Notes: generated from the letters alone by a model not told the origin. Counted from the stretch's first letter, positions 1 to 11,110 are shown. The stretch: 64,000 nucleotides of DNA from Pelobates cultripes (GCA_933207985.1 OW240916.1:87612699-87676698); one strand, 5' to 3'. Program-made: numbers and translations.

Positions 1-559
1 ACTAAATCCATTGCTCTAATTAATAAATAAACAAATAAGTAACAAACACATTAAATGAGAATAATTGTAAATTGGTAAAATATCTCTAATGTCTATACCT
101 ACAAAAATGGTTTAAAAAAACAACAAAATAAACAAACACCATCAAAATAGCAAAAACTGGGAAGAAGTTAAGGAATTTATAAAATATAAAAAGCAAAAAA
201 TGTATAAAAAATATAAAATCTTAGAAAAAAAGATTAAAAGTGCAATGTTGATGAAACCTATAAAACCTATAATAAAATATAGTTTATATATTTAATAAAA
301 CAAATATAAAACGTATAATGTAAAAATATATGTCTGAAGAAGGTTAAAAGCTAGAAATAATAAAAAAAAATTACAAAAAGCAAATTAAATCAAAATCCAC
401 ATTTACACCTTGTCGTTGCATAGTTCGTAGCCTGTGGAGTAAAACCAATTATAAGTGTAAGTAACAACACAGTGTAGGGTTGAAAATACAGATATTACCC
501 CTATCCAACACAAATTTGTAGAGATATTATGGCTCATCCAGGTCCTCAACAAAGCATAT
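1..559. other. AT-rich stretch, nothing recognised
   Basis: Very AT-rich sequence with many short A and T runs and no sizeable open frame. No repeat family or RNA gene is recognised here. Confidence 0.5.
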
Positions 560-1515
560 GTAATGGACCGTTTTGCACACAAGGGGTAAAAACCGTTTAG
601 GCGATCGTCCCCTTTTTAGAGATGCAGGCACAGCTATTGTAAAACACCAAACTCACGAACCACCAGTAATGGAATGCTCTAAACTCCCGAACGGCATCCA
701 ATATAGCACTCCAAACACACGAACTGGAACCATACGAATCACTGCTAGCAGACGAATAGGAAAAGCATCCAAGCGGCTTACACTCCTAGCAATCAGTCTC
801 TATCAGCATTCAGTAAATCCCCCCAAAGACGAGACAAGGCTCCGTGTTGAGGGTCAAGCAGTGGTCTGTTTAATGAGGGCTACCTGCCCAGTATTTATGC
901 AGGTCTCCCACCTGGTGGACACTCCCCTAGGGGACCAAATGGGAGACTGTGACAAAAGACAGACAAGTAGACAAATAGGACACACAGTCACATTATATTC
1001 CCACAATGCATCCTGGCTTCCTCCCCTCTGCCCTGGAGATAATTGAGAAGTAATTCAATTATCTCCCAAGACAAAGGCAAATCACCATTATGCACGTGGG
1101 GATACTAAAACAGGAATTACTATTAAAATATACCATGTAGGACATGTTACCTTAAAACTATACATTTAACATGTCCCCAGATAGCTCAGGTCTGAGCACA
1201 CATTATTAAGCGAATGGCGCTCAGACCACAAGAGTAATCGCCATGGAGCCAAAGTCTTTACACAGTCAGTTCTCATGCGAATGGGCTCCATAGGATTACT
1301 ATCAGGGGTATAGCATATTCAAGTAAAACTACCGAACACCGGGCCGTTCGTGCACTTTCACCAACAAGAAGGGGAGGTTGGCGGCTTCAGCAGTGTTCAC
1401 GCAAAACTGTGTCCGATTTTAGTTCCATGAATTAAGCATTGAACACCGCTGTACGTTCGCATGTTTAAAATGGCAGCGACCTCGTGTTCGTGATATGACA
1501 CAGCATTCGCCAATT

Positions 1516-1537
1516 AAGCTGCGGTTAACCGCAGCTT
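1516..1537. repeat. 22-bp perfect palindrome
   Basis: The sequence AAGCTGCGGTT is followed directly by its own reverse complement with no spacer, giving a perfect 22-bp palindrome centred on GTTAAC. It lies 60 bp from a second palindrome in the same repeat-like block. Confidence 0.85.
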
Positions 1538-1595
1538 CAGGGAGGCTAATTGCCGGCACACTCCAGCTCCCAGGTGGTCTAGCCATTCGTGCGGT

Positions 1596-1622
1596 TGTTC
1601 GGTAGATTGAATCTACCGAACA
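1596..1622. repeat. 27-bp palindrome with one-base centre
   Basis: Arms of 13 bp (TGTTCGGTAGATT and its reverse complement) flank a single G. The arms are perfect. The motif CCGAACAC also occurs near 1333, so the palindrome is probably a feature of the surrounding repeat. Confidence 0.85.
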
Positions 1623-1740
1623 CCAGGCAGAAAAGCACGAATAAGTCTTTTCTGCAGGAAAAAAGATGTCTTTTAACATGGGGCCATAGTCCAAAGGCAG
1701 CAGGCGAGCAACCAGGCTTCTCCAATACAATGTGGCGAGA

Positions 1741-2493
1741 TTGCTCTCATCACAGCATATAATCTAAAAAATAATCTACAGAAAAAAGTAGACAAAAAAA
1801 GAAAAACTCAGAGTAGTATAGTAGAAAATAAAGATAAGCATAGGTGATATGCACTTACAAACCACTTCTTGATAGTAGACACATCAATAAAATTTGCAAT
1901 AAAAGCATCAATTTCTCAGAGTAATGGTAGTCCATGCACATGTGTTGTATCATTGTACTTGAGAACAGTTGCAGAATACAAATATAGGATGTTTACGGTA
2001 GAGGGACACACATGGTCTGTGAATTTCCCCATAATAAAGCATGTGAAAAAAAAAACCTACTAATTTGACTTAGGTTTGTGTTAAAATCGTTAAATGAACA
2101 GTGTCAAAATCCTCCTAATTAGCCTGGGGATTTCTACTTTCTACAAATATATGTTTTTGTGTAGTGGTTTTGCATTCTGTGACTACTATTACAATTGTAA
2201 TCTAAGCATGACAAATGTTGTAACATTGTTGGTTTAAAACCGTAATTTACTCCTTGCAATATTTGTTTTATAACTTAGAAAAATTTATTGAAATCCTAGA
2301 CATATTGGGCATTTTGACAATAATAACTACTTAGTGAATCTATTTTGAGTTAGTTTTCTTTATTGTCACTTGATGTGCGGAATTTATTAAGTCTTATCAA
2401 AAATGTCCCCAAAAAGGCCTTGTCACAAATGCCTTAAGGGGTTAAAAAAATTACTGTTGAGTGACGCCTGTCCCTTTAACCTGTTGAATGTGG
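1741..2493. other. Unassigned AT-rich DNA with a CCTTAAGGGG half-site
   Basis: No gene is seen. Near 2432-2443 there is a CCTTAAGGGGTT motif matching one terminus of the 72-bp TTAA-flanked palindromic MITE found elsewhere in this window, so a decayed relative may end here. Confidence 0.4.
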
Positions 2494-3134
2494 CCAGGGC
2501 CGCCACCATAAATTTTGGGGCCCCTAACTCAGCTCAGGGTCTGGGCCCCCTGGGGCCCGCCTCCAAATACCGCCCACTGGGTCCGCCTCCAAATACCGCC
2601 CACAGGAATACACACACAAACACACACACTGATACAAAAAGACAGCGATACATACTAACAGACACACATACTGAAACAGACATACACGCATACAGGCATA
2701 CATACTGAGACATACACACAGGCATGCATAGTGACAGACAGACACATACTAACATACATACAGACACACATGCATGAAGACATAAAGACACATACATACA
2801 TACACCGACATACATACATACATACACACACACAGACATACTGACAGACATACAGACACTGTCATCCATACACACATACATTCATAATGGCATACAGACA
2901 TAAACAGACATACATTCATAATGGCATACAGACATACATACATACATTCAGACTGACATACATGCATATATACAGACATACTGACAGACATACATGCATA
3001 CAGACATCCATACACATATACACACAGACATACGTTCTTAATGATATGCAGGCATACATTCATACTGACATACAGACATACATATATAATGACATACAGA
3101 CATACATATATATATGTGCTTTTGGCAGGCTTTA
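2494..3134. mobile_element. CA-rich hAT-like insertion with 8-bp target duplication
   Basis: The octamer GAATGTGG occurs at 2486-2493 and again at 3135-3142, bracketing a 641-bp block. The left end reads CCAGGGCCGCCACCA, and CAGGGCC is a typical hAT-superfamily terminus. The right end (reverse complement TAAAGCCTGCCA) only weakly matches it, so the right terminus may be decayed. The interior starts with a GC-rich segment carrying duplicated CCGCCTCCAAATACCGCCCA units and then becomes a CA/CATA-rich satellite. Outside the duplication lies the Penelope-like remnant, into which this block seems to have inserted. No transposase is encoded, so it would be non-autonomous. Confidence 0.5.
2605..3115. 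repeat. Degenerate CA/CATA microsatellite array
   Basis: About 500 bp of imperfect (CA)n and ACATACAGACATAC-type units. Long cysteine/valine-rich or tyrosine/threonine/histidine-rich open frames on either strand come from the repeat alone and should not be read as genes. Similar arrays occur at 11240-11790 and 12545-13120. Confidence 0.85.
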
Positions 3135-3142
3135 GAATGTGG

Positions 3143-3990
3143 ATAGCACCAGTTGTTTAATTAACATAAAGTTAAATTTGTCTTTAGTAATTCGTTTCCT
3201 GTCGAGAGCCTGGGTGAGGAGAGATTGAAATTCAGTCAAATACTGGTTGGTTGGGTCAATCGAGAATGATTCATTACCACTATATTTCCACCTTTATCTG
3301 ATGGTTTATTATAATATTAGTGTTGAAACTAAAATTATTCAAGACTAGACACTCACTTCTTCATAGATTACCATTTGATCTAAAGGATAGTTCTTCTGTG
3401 TTGAGGGTTGCACTTTCCCTACACACCATTTCCAAAAATACCTCTAGATTTTTAGTCTTTTGTTTGAGGTGTGAACTTGTTTTTCAGTTTTAAATTGGCA
3501 TAGAGAATATCCCTACATTTTGAACCAATGTATGGAGACAATCCAGATCTTTAGTGGTAAGTCTAATACTCTGAGCTTTCTGCTCCTTTTTAATGTAGTG
3601 AAATTTATGGAGAGCTAACTTGCCAACAAATAAATGCATTTCTTTTGTCCACATGAATTTAATGAAAGGTGGTATCGGTATAGATGATAGGCCTTTAGTC
3701 AAAGTTTGTATCTGTGTTCGTGATAAGGTTGTTGATGATAAATTATAACCCTTAAATCTCTTGAATTTAAAATCTTTGTCTCCATTGTCCCCTGGTCTCT
3801 TGGGACTATCTGGTTCTGGAGCCTTGTACTTCATCTGCTGACCTTAACCCTAAAAAATGTACCCCATTTTTAGTATACTTTTTGGGGATATTGATGAAGT
3901 GGTGTTTGATGTTGTAGAGGGGATGTCTCCCTCAGTATCGGTAAGAGTCCACTCTTACTCTCTATTGGACTGGCGATATACGCAACCTGA
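3143..3990 (-). pseudogene. Penelope-like element reverse transcriptase, N-terminal remnant
   Basis: Read on the minus strand, the conserved pre-RT motif NLSSTTLSRTQIQTLTKGLS (3834-3490 frame) matches the NLSS...L....L.KGL.F.P signature of Penelope-like retroelements. Further along, after frame breaks, PSDKGGNIVVM (about 3270) matches the KPADKGG..VV motif at the start of the Penelope RT domain. Upstream residues to about 3990 read as a plausible N-terminal leader. The catalytic YADD region and the GIY-YIG endonuclease are absent: the copy stops at the CA-rich insertion near 3142. Several stops and frameshifts show that it is dead. Penelope elements copy themselves by target-primed reverse transcription. 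Confidence 0.7.
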
Positions 3991-4486
3991 TTTAAAGTCA
4001 GCAGTATCCTAAAGAAATTCTGCTGTTTTTTTTTTTAATTTTGATTTGGTGTGAGCATCTAAATTGGTTTAATTTCCAAATTTTCAAAGAGGGGATATGT
4101 TTTAAATTTCTTTACTTCCTTGATTTCTTTGTCGAACTCCTATTGTATAGTTGTGAGTCGTTGTGACTCATATTTACAGATAATAGACATAAAGGTGGAG
4201 GAAGATTTAGCTGTGGCCTCCTCCCATTCCTTATAAAAATCTTCAAATTCAATTTATCTAGAGGGGGAATTTGGACCAATGTTCTTAGAGATATATGTAT
4301 TTAAGGTAGAAATATCCCACCTTTTCTTATCTGTTTAAATAACCGTGTCAGTCTATTAAAAATTTTGTGAATATTGGGGGAAGATAGAATGAGGATTTGC
4401 CATCAACGTTATAGGGATATTCCATTGATTCTTCATCATCAGATGAATTTAATTGATTAGGTAACAAGAACAAAGTTCCATTGTCT
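3991..4486. other. Unassigned AT-rich DNA
   Basis: No gene or clear repeat is seen. It may contain the decayed 5' part of the Penelope-like copy, but no motif supports that. Confidence 0.35.
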
Positions 4487-4575
4487 GGTTACAATTACAT
4501 GTCTGTTAGTCCACCCATTGTACAGCGCTACAGAATCGGATGGCACTATATAAATAATAAAACAATAATGAATAA
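4487..4575 (+). repeat. Dispersed retroelement 3' end (AGCGC/TATATA signature)
   Basis: The segment reads ...CCCATTGTACAGCGCTACAGAATCGGATGGCACTATATAAATAATAA, ending in an AT-rich tail. The same signature in opposite orientation occurs at 51053-51206, 52197-52256 and 54213-54371, and a weaker one at 38103-38220. An ATT/ATAA tail is typical of a short retroposon or LINE 3' end. The family is widespread in amphibians; I cannot name it with certainty. Confidence 0.65.
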
Positions 4576-5415
4576 GAATTAAAATTAATTCAAAGAAGAA
4601 AAGAAAGTAATAAATTTGACTAAAAATTAATAGACACTAAAACAATATTTTTGCAATTGAACTGGTCCATCTAAAATACAAGTCTACCTTAAGTGCCTTT
4701 TATATGCTACCTGAAAGTTAAGGATGCTCGCGCATGTGTGCTTTGTCCTGGAAGACGCTAGTCGGCCATATTGGATTTCCCTATTGGGCTGAAAAGAACA
4801 CAGAGGAAGAAATAATGCATGTAGGTGCTACAAGGAGCATGAAAATTGCAAAAACAAGGTGGGAACACCTCCAAGAACAGGGGAAAACCAGGGAAAAAGC
4901 AATGTAAACATTATTTATAATGAAAGTTGGAGCCGGTCACCATGATGGTACACCTAAATCTGGAACCCAGAATTCCATTGGGAAGCAAGAAAAGGGGGGA
5001 AAACAAGCAAATTACTAATCAAAAGGCTTCAGTACCACCTTTAAATTCAATTCTATATTATATTATAACTTAAACTAAGATGCAATCTTTGATTACTATT
5101 CGCTACAATAGTTATCTTAACACAGGGAGTCCCAAAAAGCTTGAGCTGTATATGGGTTCTTTACTAGGGAGAGAGGCTGAACTCCCTAAGGGAGGGGGCA
5201 TCCTGAAAAAGTAATGGCAGGTGGCCTTTAAAATAAAATTGTGTTAACAGCTGGAGGACAGGAAACAAGACTGCTGGTATTATGGAGGAAGGCCCTTTTA
5301 TATAGTTAGTTTCAATTTAATTATTCCTGTCCTATCAACTGAGTGGGAGGAGCTTAACCCATGAGTAATATTGGCATGGATTAACTACTCACTACTAACT
5401 ACTTAATCTACTCAC
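4576..5415. other. Unassigned DNA
   Basis: No coding potential, RNA gene or recognised repeat is seen. Confidence 0.4.
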
Positions 5416-5424
5416 ACTGAAAAA

Positions 5425-5715
5425 ATTCCCCGAACATAGACCAGACAGGGAATCCCTCTAATCTATGTTCAGGGAAATCCCTCTAATCTATGTTTGTCAG
5501 TGTGTATCTGTCAGTCAGTATGTGTGTCTCAGTGTGTGTTTGTCTGACACTGAGTGAGTGTGTGTCTGTCAGTGAGTGTGTATGCATTTCTGTCAGTGAA
5601 TGTGCATGTGTGTCTTGTCAGTGAGTGTGTATGTGTCTGTCGGTTAATGCGTGTCTGTCAGTTAGTGTATATCTATGTCTGTCTGTGAATATGAGTGTGT
5701 GTGTAATTGTCAGGA
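5425..5715. repeat. Duplicated CTAATCTATGTT motif and TG-rich minisatellite
   Basis: Two direct copies of a GGGAA(AT)CCCTCTAATCTATGTT unit (about 5450-5490) are followed by roughly 220 bp of degenerate GTGTGTCTGTCAGTGAGTGT units of about 20-25 bp. The motif TTCCCCGAACATAGA at the left edge is also present near 55427, in another repeat. Confidence 0.6.
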
Positions 5716-7480
5716 AAATAAATTTTTAAGGGCGGAGGTGCCCAAGTTTTGTCATGCTTAGGGCAGCACAAAACCAGAATACACCATTGCTCAACTACCA
5801 ACAGTACTAAATGATCTGAACAACAAAACACATTTCTTTAAAAATTGAGGAGGGAAGAATATTATAAGGATATAAGAAACTGCTTGTAGATTCTTTGACT
5901 GTCTGCATCCAAGTTGTGAATTAAAAGCCTCTAGGGAGCCTTAAGGGGTTTGGCTAAGAATGCAGACTTATGGTGCAGAATTCAGATTTTCTGCAAAAAC
6001 TATAGATTTGAGCGTGCAAAAATACAGCATATTAATGAGGCAAAAATCTATCAAAGGCATTAAAGCTGTATTGGTGCCCCTTGACATACATCAATACTAT
6101 TAAGGCTTTAATAACAATCTTCTGTAAAAAATACAACACTATAATTGCCTAATCTTATTAACATAAACAATGCTATATTAAATTGAATTAAACAAATATT
6201 AAAATGGTCCTTTACATTTTGGGTCAATTTAATTTGTAGCTCTTGATTGGGTTTATAAAGTACTATATTACTACCGAATAGATTTTTTTTTTTTAATATG
6301 CATAATTCCAAATTCAACTGCCGAGGAGTTAGAAAATTGCAAACCCTTGTCTAGTGCAAAAACAAACAATATTTTGACTATAGTGTTGATTTACATAATT
6401 ATTCTGAACTGTATGCTTTTCATACTTAGCCCAGCTTGAAAGCACTTTACAGACCTATTTGAAAATGCATTATTTACTTCCAACACCACACTTGCTAAAA
6501 GAAATTTACTTTCATTTTTTTCACTTTTTTTTCTCCACACAGAACTTAAAATGATTAAGTACCTTTTCATTGACAAAAGTCCATAAATCCAGCATAGTTA
6601 ATACTATATTCAAAATAGTATTCTGCATCATAATTAGTGTGCACTAATATACATTGAGCTTTTTATGTACATTTTTGAGAATGAATGCAAAGTTTGAAGG
6701 ATAAATAGCCAGAAAAGGCACCTTTGTACAACTATGACTCATTCTTTGTAAGCAATTCTACTTGCATTTGCATATACATTTTTGTGAAAACATGTTGCCT
6801 ATCAGAAATTGAAAATTATGCTAGCTTTAGTGTACTTATAACCTAAATTTTACTAATGACGGGAAGTGAGTATTTGGCATATCGTTCTTTACTTAGCTCC
6901 ATAACAGCAAAGAAAAACACATGGAAGCAAAGAACCAATCAAGAATAAGTAGGGTGTATATGAAGTACAATAATCCTAAACACCTCCTTTTTCTTAATGC
7001 GACAAACAGAGGTGGAATACCAGAGCATACAAAACAAGTCAAAACAACAATCAGAAATTTCGGAATCAGCATTTAGAATGAAGACCATGACACCAGGACC
7101 TGAACATCAGACGATTCCCCCTAAGTGAATCAAACAGAAAAGAGAATGTATAGTAGACTTAGCCATAGCCATAGTAGCCATACTAATATATCAAAAGTCT
7201 ATGAATAATAGATAAGATACAGAAAACAATTTAAACAAAGTATAGTACCAAATATTATAAAAAACATATCCAAACCTAAGTAGAAGCAGAAACACATTTC
7301 AATAATGCAAAGTTTAAAAAGGAAGGCAGGGAAAATACTCGCCTAATTAAGATTATAGGTATATTAAAGCTAGCATAATCTTAAATTTTACCACATGAGA
7401 GAAAATATGGGATTAGAAGGATCGAAATAAAAGGTCTGAAATGTACCATCTCGAGAACAGTCTGCCAAGTGTAAATTATC
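5716..7480. other. Unassigned AT-rich DNA
   Basis: Short open frames on the minus strand (6108-6317, 6391-6576) show no recognisable domain. The right part could hold the decayed 3' region of the DIRS-like element that starts at 7483, but there are no motifs to prove it. Confidence 0.35.
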
Positions 7481-7482
7481 TG

Positions 7483-8160
7483 TTAATACCTAAGTTCATG
7501 ACTAAGTACCCTGTGAATCTCCTTGCGGAAAGACAAGATCTTGGAGGCAGGAAGTTTAAGCGTGCAGGTCTTCAAATCAATCTTGAATCCTAAGAACTGA
7601 ACTGACTGGGAAGGAACCAGCACGAAATTGGAACGATTCACTATGAAACCGAGAGATTTGCAAAGACTCACACTAAAGCGAGTGTGTCGATGCAGTCTTG
7701 ACCTGTCAGAAAAGAAAATCAGTTTGTTGTGCAAATAAACTATACTTTGAACTCTTTGCAACCACCGGCTTCAGGAGTTTGGTAAAGCACCACGAGTCCA
7801 CAGTAAGGCAGGTGAACTGCCAATGAAATTGCAGGAAGTTACAACTGGAAGGATGAATGGTAATGGAGTGCTATGTGTTCCTTAAGGCCAGGCGTGTGAA
7901 CAAGTCACCATCTTGCCTTACATCTTGAAATTGCAGTATAATACATAAGTAATGAGGTTGATTGATCACCAGACGGAAGTCTCCAGTTTTCTTCCAGACA
8001 AGGAAGATATTGCTGAAGAAGTCTCCGCCATCCCCAGCAGGTTGGATGGCACATTTCCGTAGTAATTCCTGGATCTCCTAGTTGATAAGGCGTGCGTTGC
8101 CTGCTGAAAACTGGATGGGTTAAGGAACACAGTTGAATATAATCATGTATCCCCGAACGG
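7483..8160 (-). pseudogene. DIRS-like retrotransposon reverse transcriptase remnant
   Basis: On the minus strand, motifs of the DIRS-type RT appear in order. IQELLRKCAIQPAGDGGDFF and then FLVWKKTGDFRLVIN (about 8085-7960) correspond to the start of the RT palm. After breaks, the frame 7761-7483 reads IVYLHNKLIFF, at the place of the catalytic YxDD block, then SLGFIVNRSNFVLVPSQSVQ and FLGFKIDLKTCTLKLPASK, the conserved post-YxDD region. The catalytic aspartates are gone (LHNK). DIRS elements use a tyrosine recombinase rather than an integrase; no recombinase is visible here. A gag remnant of the same strand lies upstream (8590-9470), so this is one dead element. Confidence 0.7.
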
Positions 8161-8364
8161 TCTGCAAAATCCATTTGTTTAAAAAGACAGTTCTTCCCCA
8201 TTCTGTAAAAAAAAAAAAAAGGGAAAGACAGAATGCAGTTTGACCAAAAATACCAGAAGAGAACAGAATGTTGCTTACCTGAGGAGAATCTTGACTGTGC
8301 TCCGCGACCTCTGTCTGCACCACGTGAACACTAGAATCTCTGTTATCCACCCACTTCTGGGTAG

Positions 8365-8533
8365 AATGGCTGGGGTTATGATGTACAGTGAAGGAGTTTA
8401 AGCATGCGTGGGATAGGCATAAGGCTATCCTAGCTATAAGATAAGGCCAGGGACTAATGAAAGAATTTAGAAAATTGGGCAGACTAGATGGGCTGAATGG
8501 TTCTTATCTGCCGTCACATTCTATGTTGCAGGG
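8365..8533. repeat. Dispersed amphibian repeat (GGGCAGACTAGATGGGC signature)
   Basis: The segment contains GGGCAGACTAGATGGGCTGA followed by ATGGTTCTTATCTGCCGTCACATTCTATGTT. This is a very common frog interspersed repeat signature, remembered rather than searched. It lies between the gag and RT parts of the DIRS-like remnant and may be a later insertion. Confidence 0.55.
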
Positions 8534-8589
8534 GCTGAAGCCAGAAAGCCCTCTGGTTAGGAACCTATGAAAGACCTTTTTCACAGAAA

Positions 8590-9470
8590 TCACATTGAGG
8601 TGAACACATTTATGTGCTTGTGGAGCTCTTTCATGCCGCGTGCCTGAAGTATGAGTACTTTTGAACATGTCTGCTGGCTCACTGTCAATACAGAATAGTG
8701 CTGCTTTCCATCTCTATTTGAAGTGACATTGATATTGGTATTTCTGAGGAAACAAAAACACTTCAGATATGGTTTGCCCATTCACGAGCAGTACCCATGT
8801 CAAAGGACTCCACTCTGGAGAAGGCATCATCTTCCAGGTACATAATCTTTGAGATGGGACTGGTGGCATCTAGAAACTTGTCTTGTGAATTTTCGAATCC
8901 TCTTTTGACTCCTTTACATGGATCCCAGAAACTGCTCATCACGAACGTCATCATAAGCAGATTAAATTCCAGAGTCTGAGTGACCTTGTCCGGCAAGGAG
9001 GGACATGGGCATTTGGTGGAAGTGGTTGTGGACCTCCTTCTCTGATGGTTTGCATTTCCACAAGTGGATATACCTGGCCAGGTGGCCAGGAAGCATCTTA
9101 TCCCCTGAGCGTGGATGACGGATGTTGCAAGGTTCAAACATTATTTGGCCAGTAGGATCCAAAATTGCCTCATTATCCGTCTAGGGGTTTGCTTCCGACC
9201 TCTGTGCCTCAGAAAAAATTCCTAGGCAGGTTCCAACTTCATACTGGTGTCCCAAGCGCCATCATCTGAGCCAGAATTGTCAGCATGCCACTCATCTAGA
9301 ACCGACAGTGACCGGGGAAACTCTTTGTCTTCGTCAGAGGAACAATCAAGGAGTTGGACTGGAGCTGAGGGTGTCAATGCCTTGCAATGTTTAGCAGGCA
9401 CCTTGGCCTTAGTCTTTTTAGGGTGTGAGCCCTCGCTTTCCAGTGATGCTTAGCTGGGTGTGGGTACTCC
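8590..9470 (-). pseudogene. DIRS-like retrotransposon gag remnant
   Basis: Minus-strand frames carry the hallmark DIRS gag block: DPTGQIMFEPCNIRHPRSG (about 9162-9105), then LARYIHLWKCKPSEKEVHN, LPDKVTQTLEF and DPCKGVKRGFENSQDKFLD. These correspond to the conserved 'DPTG..LF.P..I.HPRS..W', 'Y..LW.RKPL..E.RN' and 'DKLLD' segments. An acidic leader (LDCSSDEDKEF, then DNSGSDDGAWD) precedes it up to about 9400, as is usual for this family. Further gag-like residues continue to about 8590. Frameshifts and stops break the frame. Order and strand agree with the RT remnant at 7483-8160. Confidence 0.7.
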
Positions 9471-9798
9471 ATTGTAGATTAATCAGAATCATCAAAGTCC
9501 GCTATGCTTCGGGCATGCTTCGTGGCAGAAGCAGGCTTGACAGGGTCAGACCCTGCAGCAGGACCTTGGAGAGTGCTTTCTCCAAAGTTGTGCCCACTGC
9601 TGCATTCATCATGATATATTTGCAGAGGGAGTGATAACCTACATAATTCAATAGGCCTACAAAGAAGCTTTAATGGTCAAATGACAGACGGACTACAGTC
9701 ATCATATATATTAGGCACAGGGAGTACAGGGAGTATAGAGAGGTGAAAGCAGTAATGGCTTAACAATGGCAAGCCTTAATAAGTACATAAAGAGCTGC
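9471..9798. other. Unassigned, possible DIRS-like 5' region
   Basis: It lies directly upstream (minus sense) of the gag remnant and left of the fold-back insertion. No motif was recognised. Confidence 0.3.
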
Positions 9799-10672
9799 AA
9801 TAGTATCAGTATAGAGAAAAGAACAAATAAGGGTGCGCCTAAGACAAGTAGAATGAATGTATAAAAATATATATCAGAGAGTCCGAGCAGCGATACCTAG
9901 AAAGTCCGAATATAAATAATCCACATATGCAGGAGGTAGTCCTAGTGCTACATAAAATGGTATGTGAAGTCCCAGATGTATATCCGCAGGTTCAAAATGG
10001 ATATGTGAAGAAAACAGAAGACAAGGGAAACTCCCCACCCATACGCCATCCACCGAGCAGTACGTCCGCTCTATATAGTGTGAGTATATTTTATTCTGTT
10101 TTTAAATTTTATCAACTATACAGTGAGCACTATATATTTTATTCTTTTACCTCAAGCTGGACTACTCCACCAAAGTACTCTGCTAAAGAACAAAAGAGGA
10201 GCACCGTATATCCTTGAGTGGGGATTATTCCACTACGTGCCATTTACACCAGAGCTGGATTTAAGCTCTGAATATTGTGAGTAGTTCTACTATTCTATAT
10301 ACAATATTATTTACCGTTCATACTATACCATTGGAGTTTCCCTTGTCTTCTGTTTTCTTCACATATCCATTTTGAAGCTGCGGATATACATCTGGGACTT
10401 CACATACCATTTTATGTAGCACTAGGACTACCTCCTGCATATGTGGATTATTTATATTCGGACTTTCTAGGTATCGCTGCTCGGACTCTCTGATATATAT
10501 TTTTATACATTCATTCTACTTGTCTTAGGCGCACCCTTATTTGTTCTTTTCTCTCCATTGTATTCCAAGGGGCTTAGAAGGGATTCCCCTTTTCCATAGG
10601 TGTGCTGCCTTGCTGTCATATTCTCTCTTTTCCTATCAGCGCTGAACCTCTGATCTTAATAGTATCAGTATA
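9799..10672. mobile_element. Fold-back insertion with 15-bp target-site duplication
   Basis: The 15-mer AATAGTATCAGTATA occurs at 9799-9813 and 10658-10672, flanking the block. Inside, positions about 9812-10034 and 10335-10555 are near-perfect inverted copies of each other, about 220 bp each, starting GAGAAAAGAACAAATAAGGG on the left. The arms are separated by a 300-bp AT-rich centre. A 100-bp single-copy tail (10556-10657) follows the right arm. No open frame of interest is present. A 15-bp duplication is longer than DNA-transposon duplications (2-10 bp) and fits target-primed retroposition, so an inverted (twin-primed) retroposon insertion is one explanation; a Penelope-like pseudo-LTR structure is another. 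Confidence 0.75.
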
Positions 10673-11110
10673 ACTGGGGCTCACCCAGTACAAGAGGCTG
10701 CAAAAGCAGACTACAATTCATAGCCAAGCAAGTAAGCAAGTATACACAATGCAGGTTAATAGAGGGGGCTCACCCTAAAGCAAGGTGGGCAACTAGGCCT
10801 TACTTGACAGCCACCAAATATTATAGGATTATTCATTCCTTTTTTTTTTTTGACTGATTACCCAATTAGTTCAACTGCTTCAATGCTTTCCTATGGGGAT
10901 TTTACCAAAGCTGGATGTCCTCATTAGAGGCAGTATTAACCCTGCAATGTAATTACTGCCATTTATCAGAAACTGCACTAAATAACATTGCAGGGTTAAC
11001 GGGACAGGGACACTGTGCCCAGACCACTTCAATAAGCTTTACAAGCTTCTTTAAGGTATCTTCAAATTGAATTTTCAGGTATATTGCATGTCTATTATCT
11101 TTGTTATATA
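10673..11110. repeat. Unassigned DNA with a decayed T2-like MITE piece
   Basis: Between about 10880 and 11060 there are segments shared with the T2 MITEs of this window: TTAACCCTGCAATGTAAT, then CAGAAACTGCACTAAATAACATTGCAGGGTTAA, and CCCAGACCACTTCAATAAG. No flanking TTAA pair was identified. The rest is unassigned. Confidence 0.45.

Larger units (their letters stand above)
560..1740. repeat. Unclassified repeat-like segment, possibly retroelement LTR or leader
   Basis: This block is clearly richer in G+C and CpG than the AT-rich DNA on both sides. It contains several perfect short inverted repeats (about 1035-1066, 1516-1537 and 1596-1622). Open frames inside it (for example 573-1046 plus and 1419-1730 minus) have no recognisable domain and look fortuitous. 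The composition break and palindromes suggest an old inserted element, perhaps part of an LTR retrotransposon, but no LTR boundary, primer-binding site or coding homology was found. Confidence 0.3.

Noticed and set aside
573..1046. 157-codon open frame on the plus strand
   Set aside because: No recognisable domain, starts inside a repeat-like block, no supporting context; judged fortuitous.
2524..3135. Long cysteine/valine/methionine-rich open frames (minus) and histidine/tyrosine/threonine-rich frames (plus)
   Set aside because: They are translations of the CA/CATA satellite; all frames on both strands stay open because of the repeat, not selection.
9812..10555. Hammerhead ribozyme as found in some Penelope-like pseudo-LTRs
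   Set aside because: I looked for the CTGANGA...GAAA core in the arms and tail and did not find it.
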